From Otis tarda (taxonomy: Eukaryota; Chordata; Aves; Otidiformes; Otididae): 64,000 bases of DNA. The stretch lies in assembly GCA_026413225.1 (NCBI GenBank), contig CM048560.1, positions 17,349,501 through 17,413,500 on the forward strand, read 5' to 3'. The position numbers and the translations under genes were made by a program. The notes under the pieces were generated by a model that did not search any database, was not told the origin of the DNA, and saw only the letters and a program-made list of their open reading frames with translations. The first letter of the stretch is position 1, and each line of letters begins with the position of its first letter. Positions 25,861 through 37,914 of the stretch are shown one piece after another.

Positions 25861-26833
25861 GTTAATACATTCCTGTGAAAGAAGAACCCCTAATTATTGT
25901 CATACCGATCTGGTGGAAAAGAGGTGCAGTGGCCTTAGGAAGCAGGTGTAGTGGCCAAGTGGAGTCCCAAAAGAAGTCCAGATGAAAAAGTGTCACTGAA
26001 AGCATGTTTTGTTTTGCTTTAGTAAGTAACTTAACAGAGATTGTGGTCATTATCACACTTCTGGATTGGAAAGAGCCTGTAACCCTTTGGACATTGCTGG
26101 TATTTAGAGTGACAGAACAAAATTGTATAAGATATTACTGTATTAAGTAAACTATTGAGTAATACATAATTATTTTTTACAACATGATTAATAGAGGGAG
26201 TAACTTTGGCAATTTTTGCTGGGCAGTAAACAGGAGACCTCAAAGAGAATTATAGAGAAGGAATTTTAAAGGGAATTTTGCAGAGGGAAGGAATGTTTAA
26301 GGCTCAGGGCTGATTTAAAGAGTTTTAATCTCATCAGTAGGGTAAAGATTAACTGTGGCCTGGCTTTACATACCCATGCACCTCCACAGAACATGAAAGT
26401 AATTGGGCTGACAGAAGTTAGCAGGATTTGGATCCTTCTCACAGTAAGGTGGCCAGCATCGTAGATGGTCCTGCTAAAATCCAGTGCAGTATTGAAGCTT
26501 GCACTTTTTCAGTCTTTTCCTAGCTGGACTCACTGTTCCACTAGAGGTTGGGTTTCACAATTTTTTGCATTTTTTTTTAAAGCGTACTTTTGTGATAAGC
26601 ATCTTTTCTTCAGTTCTACTTGTTCTTGAAGCTTTTGAGATCTTCCTAAGGACTTTTGTGAAGTCTTTTTTTTATGTACCTCTAGTTACAGTCTGATTGC
26701 TGAATCTTTTGGGTGGATATTTGCAGTTTGGATGAATAGCTGAAGGTGCACCAAATGGCAGCATTCAGAGGTATTTGACCAAGAATGATTGACAGTGTCT
26801 GTAACTACTTATTATGTCAAGGCTTCAGCACAC

Positions 26834-26894
26834 CGATTGATGGGAAATGATGTATAATAAATTAGAATGATCACACATCATTTCCCATCGATTG
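26834..26894. repeat. 20-bp inverted repeat (hairpin), 21-nt loop
   Basis: Arm 26834-26853 (CGATTGATGGGAAATGATGT) pairs with 26875-26894. Eighteen pairs are Watson-Crick and two are G:U wobbles if transcribed from the plus strand. Weak pairing continues outside the arms after a symmetrical three-base internal loop. It could be a pre-miRNA-like foldback or the remains of a small palindromic DNA transposon. Confidence 0.85.
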
Positions 26895-27576
26895 AAATGC
26901 CAAATCCTTTGATGGAGTAATGAGTTATGGCCAATACTACTCACTGTCTTAGTGGGAGATTGATTGCATATCCCTTCATCAATGTGATCAAACAACTAAG
27001 GAATCCAAAGTACACATGTAGCACGCAAGTTCTACTGTGTTTTCAGTATGAAGTGAGTGTAGTATTATAAAGTCAGTGTTGCTTCTGTGGCGTTATCAGT
27101 GCTACCTGGGTATATGTGAAACATGAGTAAACATGAAAACGTGGCCAAATTCATTCAATACAGATACTTTAAAGAAACATAAGCTGATTCTCTCTCAGTT
27201 TCACGTACTAACAGAAGACTAGGGATGAGACTGAACTTACCAAAATCGGTGATGCAACAAAGTCTAATTAAGAAAATCCTAACTAAGGAAAACTCAGTTC
27301 TTGCTTTAAGTTTTTCTTGAATTGCATGTCCTTACAGAAATTGAACTTCATTTGCCCTGACTCAGGAAAGAGTAGGTAGAGCTGTATCTCCAGGGAAGTA
27401 CATGGCCCCCAAATTAGTAAAAGGAAAGGAAAGTTTCTGACAGTCTGCTGAGAGAATAAATTGTTTTAGAATTTTATATTTTTCTTCCCTTGAGAAAGTT
27501 CTTCATCTCCATCTCCACCTGTATATTATAAAATTGATGATTTGTACCAGCTTGTCCCTCTATCCTTCTTTCTCAG

Positions 27577-27664
27577 GAAAGATACTTCAGTACAAACACA
27601 CATGTACACACTCGTATTGAAGAGTATTTAAAAGGCTGCACTGCAGTATCTCGTGCCTATTCCA
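27577..27664 (+). CDS. Model C, candidate exon
   Basis: 88 bases. The acceptor is excellent (gtccctctatccttctttctcag) and the donor CCA|gtgcgt moderate. The open frame is 29 codons plus one base (ERYFSTNTHVHTRIEEYLKG...), helix-prone, ending at a TGA just beyond the donor. It joins in phase to 33199. Confidence 0.33.
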
Positions 27665-29713
27665 GTGCGTGATTGCTGATATACTCAGTGTTTCAGACCG
27701 AGTTCAGAGTCCACAGTTCAGTTTTACTTCACGTACTCTCCATTAGCAAAAAAAAAACCCACCCACCAGAAAACATTGGCTAACGTACAAGATAATGTCA
27801 CTTAAGAAAATACAATCTAGAACAAAAGAAGAGTAAGAAGAGCTTTTTCTTGAGCTCATGGATTGAACACAGAGGCCGTTTATTTTTCTTCACTGTTCTT
27901 TTCAACTGTTGAGATGTGGATGAAGTCTTTCTGTGATGAAGACTTCTGAAGTAGAAATTTGATAGATTCTGTCAGATAAATTCCCTTAGGGAAGATATTG
28001 CAATAATTTTCTGTATTTAAATAATATTTTCTAGGTGCATAAAAGCTGGTTTTTGATGCACAACTGTTCCATGTTGTCTGTGAGAGAATGTGATAATGAG
28101 GAAATGCGGGCTGGTTATGTACTTAAGTGAGTTTAAAATGTTTTTTAAATTAATCTTCATGAGAAAGAACTGTATTAAAATGAGTATTTCTGGATTACAG
28201 TTGCACAATAAGGACTGGTCAACAGAGCAATGAGAGCAATATGAGATCAATAGATGGAAACTAACTTTAAACCAGATACTGTTGCTGTCTTGCCACAGTA
28301 GCATGAGGCTTAATGTGGGCCAATTAACCCTACCTGTCATGACGGTTTTGCAGCAGGCGGTCACTTTCAAAGTGCTAGAGCAAGACAGCCACCGAGATTG
28401 GAGCTAGCTATAAGCTCTTGAGCATCTACACAGCACTGCAATCGGGACTCTTACAGACGATGTAACCTCTGCGATGTGAAAGCAGTGTGGTCGCGCTGCG
28501 GTACTGAGGCTGTGGGCAAGTATTCGTAAATTAGGAAATCTTGGAACATAGGTTGCTTGTGATGCTTAAATATTGTCTCTCTGTGCATATTCACTATGGC
28601 AGAGCCTTTGGTTCCATGATCACCTCCTGTGTTTTTGTACTGGCTTCTCATTCAATGCGTTGCATAGGTAGCAATCATAGACAGTAGCAACTTTTTAATA
28701 CCCTCTTAATGGAAGAAGAGAAGCACAGTTCTACAGTTACGTGGACCTCAAACACAGCTACCGTAGGCCCTGATGAGAATTTGAAACCTGAATTTCTATT
28801 CTTGAAATGTGATGAGCTTTAGGACTAAATGAGTACACAGTAGGAAAAGCCTGCCTTCCTGGCATAATTTACTTAAACTGTGAGCTAGGTCAGTTGGGTA
28901 CTGAGAAGTGGTCCAAGGCATCTTCTTCTCATCTCCATCCATCCACTCACCCACCCAGAAAGGCTGGCTGTCATCGGGGTTTCCAATACGTTATGGGCAG
29001 TTGTTTAGTTTCTTTGGCTGGGCGTGGACCCAGCCTTAGATTGCAAACAATGTTGTTCTGCAGGTAGTGTTTTGACATTCTATCGTGGCTGGCTGCTCAA
29101 CAGAGACAGGAAAACGCTTTCTTTTTCCAGAAGTTTGTAACTATGCAAAACCTAGGCAGAATATACACTGACAAAGAAAGGATGGTTCTATGGGTTAAGA
29201 ACTTCCTCTTTGTCCCACTTCTGAAGCTTCATGTAACAGTGACATTGTTAGAGTTTATTGTGGACATCTTCAGAAATCCTTAATGTAAGGAATTCTGGTA
29301 GCTGTTACTGGTGGCAATAGGACAAACTAAAAAAGTAGCAACTATACAGTAGTTAAAGAATTAACTTTGAGAACTGATTTTGTATTCACATAATATATGT
29401 ACAGGCGCATGAATAAGGGAATTTTAAAAATTCAGCTCTTTATTAAGATTCAAACCCAGTACTTCACTTATTACCACTTGGCTTTCATCCATTTGCTCTG
29501 TTAGAAGCCGTTCTCCTGCATTACTCATTAGCACCATAGCAGCACAATGTACACAGTGCATAGCCTGTTCTTGAAAAATATACGCCAACTTCCAAATTCT
29601 TTTAAAATATCTTTTATCTGCAAAGAAGGGCTAAATACATGAAAATTACTATACTTTAGTTTTTTGTGCCACTGTAAGTCGCAGAAAAATTTGACCTCAG
29701 ATGTTTAACTTAC

Positions 29714-29774
29714 CTCCCATGAAAATCAATGTGGTTGGCACATCCAAGTTCTCATTTAAATGTACGTTGAGACA
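29714..29774 (-). CDS. Isolated candidate exon, antisense to model C
   Basis: 61 bases on the minus strand with an excellent donor (GGGAG|gtaagtt) and an acceptor after acttttataaaaagtactcag. One frame reads 20 codons (CLNVHLNENLDVPTTLIFMG). The same DNA is also open on the plus strand with a weaker splice pair, but that version would create a stop when joined to 33199. It conflicts with model C; one of the two is wrong, or this belongs to an antisense transcript. Confidence 0.25.
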
Positions 29775-30214
29775 CTGAGTACTTTTTATAAAAGTGAATT
29801 TTTGACCAAGTACAGTAAATTGTAACAGCTTCTGACCCTGTTACAATAAATACATAATTTATCACAAGTACTCTACTAAATACATTTTTTCTGAAGTATC
29901 TTGGAGAGGTAGTTACTTGCTATGCATATGCAATTGCTACTTTTTAATATTTAAATATCCTGGAAGTTTTACTTTTTTTGTTCAAAATGGGAAAGGCATA
30001 TCAGCTTTCATAGCTGAATCAAAATCAATGTTAAATAATTGCAAATGAAAAAATCATCTGAAGTTATCCAACGTATATTTTTATACATTATCTCAGAAGG
30101 TCAAAACTAAGATTGAGAAAACATGCATGAATACAAATTGCTTTGCCATATTCAGGTTCCTGTGGGTTCCTTTAGTTTTTATGGATGATTAGAAAAACTC
30201 CTCAAAATGATAGG

Positions 30215-30335
30215 GCTGCAGGAGGACAGCGAATTCCAGGGCTCCGCACAGCGATGTAGGATTCTGGAGAGCTGTCCTGTTACCAGGCTCCGCTTTGCGC
30301 AAATGCCATGGAATTCCTGCCAACTCACAGTATCA
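30215..30335. other. Short GC- and CpG-rich island, open on both strands
   Basis: About five CpGs within 90 bases in an AT-rich setting. Both strands carry one open frame through the whole stretch, and there are no convincing splice pairs. It may be a conserved non-coding element, an undetected exon, or a fragment of an old repeat. Confidence 0.35.
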
Positions 30336-31041
30336 TCAGGATTTAATTAGCACTGAGAAGTACATTAGAAGGCTTTGAACTTTGGGATAGAGAAAAATGT
30401 ATGAAAATCTCATAAGCAGCTGAACTTAAGGAAAAAGTTGGGATAAATTTAATTGCCATGTATTATTTAGGTTACCAAAGAAGCCAAAGATCTGATGAGG
30501 AAAACACGTGGTGATAAATTAGCCAGGGCAGACCGCTGTGTTAGTGAGGCCACACTTCTTTGTCTATATTTCTGCATAACTCTCCCTTGAGAATTACAGG
30601 TAACTGAGGACAAAGAAAATGGGAATATTAATCACGCACTATACTTTCGGTCTTTATTAGTCCTGTATGCATTCCACCCATACTCAGAAGCCCTAGTCGT
30701 AGATACCATTTCATATATTTCAGATATGCTACAAAGGACAGCCCCTGGCCTAAAGAATTTACAGTCCTATGCATGAGCCACGGCATCCCTGATGGGTGCA
30801 GGCTGGCCAAGTAGGAGAAGACAATGAGACCGTCTTGTTCAGTGTGGTGGGCAGTGGCCGTACCTTACAGCAGCTTTGTCGTTGCCCACTGGGGTTCCCA
30901 CGGAAGCATTAGGACAACTTTTAGGTAGGGAATACTTTATTTTTTGCAGGTGTTTAAGGTGGTACCAGCTCAGAGAGATAAAATGCTGAAGTGCTTGTTT
31001 TAAAATTCATCAAATCCATGATGAATCCGGTTTTCCTTTTG

Positions 31042-31085
31042 TCTGATTCTCTGATTCACTGATTCTTTTCATGGGAATCAGAGAA
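31042..31085. repeat. Octamer triplet plus 11-bp inverted repeat
   Basis: TCTGATTC, TCTGATTC, ACTGATTC in tandem at 31042-31065. TTCTCTGATTC (31047-31057) has its perfect reverse complement at 31075-31085. Confidence 0.8.
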
Positions 31086-33198
31086 AACAAAGTCTCGTGT
31101 CCTGCCAGCTCTCTCTAGACTGCTACTGAGTCTGTAGTATTTTGTAGACGATTGCCTGGGAAAGCGTAGATCATTTACAGATGAAACCTCTCAGTTTTCA
31201 TTACTCAATAAAATGCACATAGACAAGTTACGCAAATAACAGTACCTTTTAAAGCATTTTTTTCAGTGCTATAATGATGCTCAAATTAATTCAAGTGATT
31301 TTATTAGAGATAAAAATTATCGGAAATCCTGGTTTCTTCTGTGGTGCCTCTAAAACTATACCTAAGTGAAATATTTTTACTTTAGATCCAGAAATAAAAA
31401 CTTCTGGCATTGCTCATCATTAGAATTTTTCCCCTCAGGCTTTGTCTTTATTAGCAGCTTAAGAGTATATTTAGCACTGTCATATGTGAAATCTCTTCTG
31501 TTTGCTAAACTAATATGGGATAAAATGTCTTTTTTTATAGTGTTACTCATTCGTTATATAAAAATGAAAGAAACTACTTTAGTGTGTATAGAACTACTCT
31601 CTATTTTTATGACAAAAGGGAGGTGACAATACACATCCCTTAGGCACCCAGGGGTATTATGTAAGACTCATTAGTGTAATTGATATCCATATAAAAAGTG
31701 TTGTATCAAACATAATTAAAATGTGCAATATATTACAGAGGTTCCAGTGTTCCAGCTGCTTTGTTGTAATCCTTCTTTGGATAGATATATTTCTGCTTCC
31801 TTGTGAAAAAGTAAAATTGGTTCAGAAGAAAGGATCTTTTCCTTCTTTCCTAATTGAAGGCACAATTTCTAAAAGGCATGTCTTGTCCCATGTGTATGAT
31901 TTTCTCATTTACTGTGTGTCCACTCATACAATAACAATTTAATCGAGAGAATTCCTTGTTTTATGAAGACTTTTTATAGGGAGCTTTTCCACAGGCTGCT
32001 AATAGGCCTTACCAATTCTTGTAATAGAAGAAGATAGTCTCTTGATGGCATGCTACACCTTGCCAAGAAAACTAAACTCAGAAGAGATTTTACATCTGCT
32101 TACACCTTTTTTACACCACAATGGTGACGCTGCATTTATTCTCCTGAGAGACGAGGAGGTGTATGTTTCTAGACAGGGGTTTTAAGTTTCCATTCTTATA
32201 TTTTTGGTTTTGGTTGGTTGTTTTGTTTTGGTTTTTTTTTTTTAAGGAAATGTTACAGTATTTTTAATGTCTCGTTTTAAATATTGTTCCCTTTTATCTG
32301 AATGTCAAATGAATATCTTTCTTCAATTCTCTTCTTTAAAGAGATTCCTTCAATGCAATTTTTCAGTAAAAATCTGACATTAGAAAGCAACACCTAAAGT
32401 AAAAATCTTCCAGTTTTCAAATGCTGGCCAGGCAGAAAGTGATCATCAGTTAAGAGGCAGCCTGCCTAGAGCTGATGTGGCAGGGGACCTTAGTCACAGG
32501 ACAAAATTTCCTATGGCAATAGCAGTTGCTAATGGATGACCAAGCATGAGTTTTCCACATTCATCTCTGCCTGAAACTTGCTGGTCACTGTAGGTCCAGC
32601 CCTGCAGGGTTCTTTAGCACACGCTGTCACAGTCTGTGCCTTTTAAGATTCAGGCTCCCCGATACAGTGCCACACAAGACATAGTCTTCCTTCTGTGTCC
32701 AGTTTAGATCGCATGGTCTTCATTCTTTTCTGGTTATAAGCACCAAGTCCCTTGTTCCCAACTGAAAGCACAACGTTTACATGTGACTCTCTCATCGTGC
32801 TTCTTGTCACAACCATCAGAGTATAGAAATAATCCATTGATAATAGTATTTTCATACTATTGCTAAATTAATAGTTTATAATTCTACCAAACTGTAACGT
32901 CTTAGCTGGCATTTTCCACGATAGGCATCTGTCCCAAACACAGTATGTTTGATGATTAAGTTCTAACACTTTAGTCATTTCAAAATAAAAGGTTATGAGG
33001 AGACAATTTCTCTGTCTGCCTGAAGAATAATCTTGCTTCTCGAGAAGCTATTTTTCTGCCATGGATGTTGAAACTTGTCAGGGTTACACTGGTGTGAAAA
33101 TATTTCCTAAATATGTTCCTATTACACATATCAGAAAGATTGTTACTTCTACAGGCTGAGTAGGGCTTTTTTTTTTTTACTGTTTGCATTTCCTGAAG

Positions 33199-33271
33199 AA
33201 TTCATCTGTACTGAACACGCCGTGCTCCAGGCCTGCAGGGATGCTGAACAGGATTGTCCCCACACCTCCAG
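33199..33271 (+). CDS. Model C, candidate exon, Cys-containing
   Basis: 73 bases with a strong acceptor (a long T tract, then tgcatttcctgaag) and donor CAG|gtagga. The frame that fits both neighbours gives 23 codons (FICTEHAVLQACRDAEQDC...), with three Cys and an amphipathic helix. A second frame is also open, so phase rather than openness decides it. Confidence 0.38.
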
Positions 33272-34611
33272 GTAGGACTGTGATGCTGGGCATGGGAACT
33301 TTCCATTGGGAATCCAGCAGGAACATGGAGAAAAATAGAAAAATCTGCAGAACTCAGAAATGGAAGCATGAAAAATAGAGAGGAGGAGAAAGAGAGAAAG
33401 CTGCTATAGAGGAAACAAGAGATTTGAACCAAAGGGGATGGATGTTAAGAAAAAGAGTGCAGGATTAGCAGAGAAATGTCAGAACAACATGTGTTTGGAG
33501 GCAAAAGAACAAAAGGTAATCTTAGTGTGAGAAGCTAGAACTTCCTCCAGAAACCTAGATTTGAACCCAAGAGTCTTGGATTTCTTCCTGCTTCTACCAT
33601 CAGCAAGTATTTGGCAGAGTGTGTATCCCTTTCACTACACGGTCTGAGTGCAAGTTAGTTTAGAGAGGACTGCACCCAGCTGTTGGATTTTGCCTTAATG
33701 AGAGAAGTTTTCCCTGGCTAATGGAATAAAGTGACTTTGCTGCCTCAGCCATCCCCCTTCCCAGTTCAGGTACAGCGATAGGATTGGCAATATGTGTAGT
33801 GTGCAGGATATTTGTAGCATGTTAGGTTTAGTCTGCTAAGGCTGAGTTCATACACACTGCACTGGTTCTTTTTCCAGGATGCACATTCTGACTGTTCAAA
33901 ATTTCTTTAAATTTGTATTTTCTAAAGAATGCAAATTTGCCAGGCATCTGTCATACAATAACAGATATTTCCTGTGTGGAAATATACTCAGAAGCAGGAA
34001 TCATTATTCTTGAAAATTGTGGGGCTACCATAAGAGAGATGATGAAAATATGACCAGTAGAAGGGAGAACCTTCACAAAGGGAACAAGCAGCATCTGCAT
34101 GCAATGACTGGCAGCAAGAACTTTTGGCTGTCTTGTAGCTTGTTATTTTAAGTCAGAGTTAAATAATGGATTGTTTCCTGTGCCTTTAGTGCAAGCTAGT
34201 TCTATCCCATACAGTAAATATATATTTATAGTTTGCAATACTACGTAAATAGTGAGTTTGCTGTAGGAGACGACAGTGGTATAATAGCAACACTTAAAGT
34301 ATGATCTTTCCTTTTACATGAGCGGAGTTACTGATTATAGAGAACCTGTTTTACAGCCATTGTAGTGACTTTCCTGTGCAGCAATTGTATATATGCTGCA
34401 GTTTGCTAAGGACGCATGTGACTGCCTGAGAGCACTATTGCCCTCTGCTGTGGTAACCTCATTTCAAATCTGGTGCTTCTGGTTTGTATTATGAATAAAG
34501 TAACACAGCAGCGCTGCACAAGAATGCGTGTGGGAAGAGTGGAAGCCTTCCTTCTTCTTGTGTATTCTGTGTGGAAGGTACTTTATGCATCATGTTTCTT
34601 TTTAACCTCAG

Positions 34612-34689
34612 CCCTAGTCAAATTTATGACAACACTTGTAGGGGTGAAACAAGCAATCTGCAGGTCAGGTTCAATGGAGACAGAACTGG
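34612..34689 (+). CDS. Model C, candidate exon
   Basis: 78 bases with a strong acceptor (gtttctttttaacctcag) and a consensus donor (TGG|gtaagt). It gives 25 codons (PSQIYDNTCRGETSNLQV...), entered with one base and left with two, matching both neighbours. The other entry frames meet a stop (TAG at the second codon in one). Confidence 0.42.
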
Positions 34690-34874
34690 GTAAGTGCACT
34701 TACTCTCTTGTAAGCCTTTATTACTAAGTGTTTGTTTTCAAGAAAGAGAAATCTATGCTGCCCAGCTTCATTGCAAATTCTGGACTTACAGTTTTTAGAA
34801 GATGATGAAATGGAAAATTTCTATTGGCCAATAGAAAGAACAGTTTATCTTTTAGCAGTGGCCTTCAATTAGAT

Positions 34875-34885
<11 letters not shown>

Positions 34886-34905
<20 letters not shown>

Positions 34906-34911
34906 TTTTTT
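34886..34911. repeat. Poly(T) run, 26 bases
   Basis: Longest homopolymer in the window, within the 289-base interval between two model C exons. No retrocopy body or flanking duplication is recognised. Confidence 0.9.
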
Positions 34912-34978
34912 ACCTCTTGTTTGATACACCAGTGTAAAGACTCCAAGGAAGTACTGTTTCTGTTGCTTTTTTAAACAG

Positions 34979-35195
34979 GAAGCAACAACCAAATTTTGCC
35001 TATCCTGGTGCTAATGCGTGCTCCTCTCAGGATTCCGATTGTTTTGGGCACACAATAGGAAGCGCGTGTCCGGATGGGCGCTTTGAGACTCGGCCTGTCC
35101 CTATGTTAGGTGACGTACCTTTCATGTTCGAGGAAATGCTGAGCTTCACGTCCATGAAAGTGTGCACCTCTCTGGACTTAGAAATCAGGGTTTGA
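34979..35195 (+). CDS. Model C, candidate terminal coding exon
   Basis: The acceptor is strong (gtttctgttgcttttttaaacag). One base completes a Gly codon, then 71 codons run to TGA at 35193-35195. The peptide contains KQQPNFAYPGANACSSQDSD, GSACPDGRFETRPVPML and VPFMFEEMLSF, and has four Cys. About ten CpGs in 217 bases make it the most CpG-dense stretch nearby, arguing for coding constraint. A possible donor at 35110 (TTAG|gtgacg) lies inside, but the frame stays open past it. Family not recognised. Confidence 0.45.
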
Positions 35196-35196
35196 G

Positions 35197-35202
35197 AATA
35201 AA
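35197..35202 (+). terminator. AATAAA polyadenylation signal
   Basis: Begins one base after the model C stop. If used, the 3' untranslated region would be very short. AATAAA is frequent in AT-rich DNA, so its position is suggestive only. Confidence 0.35.
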
Positions 35203-37166
35203 ACAAACTGGAATTAAATTGGTTTCATTTTGAAAAGTCAAACCCTATAAGACTTTAATAGTTGGGTGCATGCTGATGAAATACCATGACTCTAAAGACT
35301 ATTAATATTCATAGGAAGTCTGAAATAATTCATGACTTTCTGGAGTAATGTTAGATGATGTATGATGGTAAACAGTATCATTTACACTGAACCTTAAAAA
35401 TTATTGACAAAGACAAGTTCCTAAACACTAACTAAACCTTGTATTTGTTGTTATGATTTCTTGGTTTTATACTTCAAGCGGATTTTCAATTAACTCCACT
35501 GTATTCAGAGTAATTATTCATTTATTATAGTCAGTTTAGATATGGTAAAGATTAAAGGAGTAAAACAAATCACTTCAGTGACATAGGCTAGTGATACAGT
35601 GTTATTATTCTGATTTCTTTGCCTCTTCTGTAAGGAAGATTTATAGCATCCATTTTTGAATGATTCCTTGTTAGCATATATTTTTATAGGTATTTATTTG
35701 CTAATATAAAGTATTTTGATTAAGTAGGAAGCTATCTTCCTCTCTCCCCATTCCTTTAGGAAGTATAAGTATTCCTAGAATAAAAGAAAAAACACCGTAG
35801 ATTTGAACAGCATACATATTATACATGCAATAAAATGTACTTGTCTATTAATAAAAAAAAGATTGATAATATGATGCACCGCTATTTTAAGACAACTCCG
35901 TGTGTTTGATGTTGAGAAATTAATGGCACCAAGCAGATGCCTTCAGTCATCTAGGAAGTGTGCTTTCCCAGTGTACTGCAACTGCATGCCCTGCAGTGTG
36001 TCATCTCACTTATAAAAGGGTTTTACATGTTTATAAAACTGTGTTAAATATTGGTAAAGTTTATTTTATGCATTATGCATAAAAGTTGTCATTAGGATTT
36101 AACAAAGCAGCTTGCAGAGAAAGATTAGAAATAAAATCTCTGTATACAAAAACGATTTGGATGGTTTAGCTAGATGGTTCTGACTTAAAAAAATTAACAT
36201 TTCACTTACTGTTCTCAAACATTGAGAGAGGAGAAAAACAGCACTAACTGAAAAGAGTGAAATATATGTTGTTATAGCAGTGCCTAGTAGGATCACTATT
36301 GCAGAGGTTCTTTTAGTATTTCCATTATAAATCCTCTTTATTCAGTGTAATATCGTGGTAATTTCAAATCACATTTGGCTTTAACTTGGCAAATAATCTG
36401 TCAACACAGAAATTCAGTTCATTTATATGTATGCATGCATTTATTCTTGTATGTGCACAGACTATATCGCATTCACACGTTACTGATGTATACATTTTAA
36501 AATAAGCAATGATTGTATAGCTACTTCTTTTTTTGGTCCAGTTTTCCTAACCATCAATTTAAAAGGAGATTACAGATGGGATTTTCAGAAGCACTTAGCA
36601 TTGCTTTAAATGGTCGCATTTGAGTTAATGGTAAAATTCCTGTGACTTATATTGCATTACAGTTAGGTCAATGCTGGTGAAAATCTCACCCCAGCTTTTC
36701 AACATATCTTTAGGGGTCTAGCTGTGGTTGTGTGGTGTAAGTGACTGACTTATGGGCACAGTGACGTTTTAGTGGAACTTCAAGGAGATTATTCGGAGCT
36801 GTTTTGTGCCCCTGAACGTTCCCTGACTAGATAAAAAGCCTAAAGCACTAGTCTAGGCACCTATATTAGATGTTTAATTGATTCAGTTGGGGGAAATTGT
36901 TTTCCTCTTTAAAAAACAAACTTGAAAGGATGCTTTTATGTTGGATCTAAATAAAGAGAAAAGACCCATTAGGAAGTGAAGGATGCCACAAGTAAACAAC
37001 ATGGATGAATGTCATAGCTGGAGTTGTATGGCAGTAGTGTAAGTATGAGAAGTGGAGGTATCAATAAGCGTATAGAAGAAACTCGCTGACAATAATAAAA
37101 AGGCACACTTTCGGCAGCCATACTTTTGTTTTTATGATGTTGTATATTCTGGGTTTTTTTTCCCAG

Positions 37167-37235
37167 TTGGATGACTTTTTGCTGTATTTTCTTCACCCAC
37201 ACGCATCTGTGCCTAGTTAAGACATTACCTGTCAG
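37167..37235 (+). other. Strongly spliced-looking segment, weak coding
   Basis: 69 bases between an excellent acceptor (gggttttttttcccag) and a strong donor (CAG|gtaact). Only one frame is open and it is rich in Cys, Phe and Thr. It could be a non-coding RNA exon or a chance pair. Confidence 0.2.
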
Positions 37236-37821
37236 GTAACTTTATTTATATAATTTTTGCAAGTTAGACGAAAACTTCTCAAAAGACAAAACAACATAAT
37301 TTTGAATCAAGCTAGTCCCTGCTGATTCTGTAAATAGGTATGGTACTAGCTGAAAGCAGAACACCAGAAAAAGAGAATTGTTGAAGTGTTCAGTTAAATG
37401 TCCCAAAGTAGTTGAAGATTTTTTTCTCTGGGTATACTAGAACACTTCACTTGCATTTGTGCAGTTTCTGTGTTTAAAAAATAAACCACAGAAGCAAAAA
37501 GGCAATTCTAGAAAAGACAACGTTATTAGTCAGTGTATTAGATGAGATCAGCATTGCAATGTCTGTTCTTGGCCTTTATCAAACAGGGCATCAATTTAGA
37601 AGGGATTCTTTGAGCTTGTAGCCATAGGCTATTTCTGTAAAGGTTCTCTATTTCTCCCAGGCTCCTAGATTAGCTAGTACAGCTAATAGGAGCTGTGGTC
37701 ACTACACGGGTTTGTCTCAGGGCTCTGGCCTGGACGGTAGGATGGTAAACCCCACTGGGGTGATTACACAGCATCACCCGAGGTAAACTGCTGATGACGT
37801 GCCAAGTGACAGACATAATGA

Positions 37822-37914
37822 TTAGCAGTTGTGGTGGCAGTAGCTCTGAGAACATGGATCAGAATGGCCAGATCTGGTGTGATCTGGGATTTCATCTGAG
37901 CCAACAACAGTCTT
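37822..37914 (-). CDS. Model B, candidate terminal exon
   Basis: The acceptor is good (caccttcttaagtgccttggttag). Thirty codons then TAA: KTVVGSDEIPDHTRSGHSDP, then a Cys/His-rich end. A longer overlapping frame on the same strand is also open, so frame choice depends on phase 0 from the exon at 38782. Confidence 0.27.
   Translation of the reverse strand, partial: KTVVGSDEIPDHTRSGHSDPCSQSYCHHNC

Larger units (their letters stand above)
24313..35202 (+). other. Candidate multi-exon gene, model C
   Basis: A plus-strand chain of six candidate exons (24313, 25745, 27577, 33199, 34612 and 34979) whose last four have mutually consistent phases (0>1, 1>2, 2>2, 2>stop). The first joint, 24382 to 25745, does not close in phase, and no first exon or start codon was found. 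The 3' half is cysteine-rich (about eight Cys in 120 residues) and ends with a stop followed one base later by AATAAA. I do not recognise the protein. Exons at 34.6 and 35.0 kb are the best supported. The alternative is a string of pseudo-exons around one real terminal exon. Confidence 0.33.

Noticed and set aside
33560..33615. Plus-strand acceptor-exon-donor set after tagaacttcctccag
   Set aside because: In phase with 34612, but the exon at 33199 joins 34612 directly, so it is not needed.
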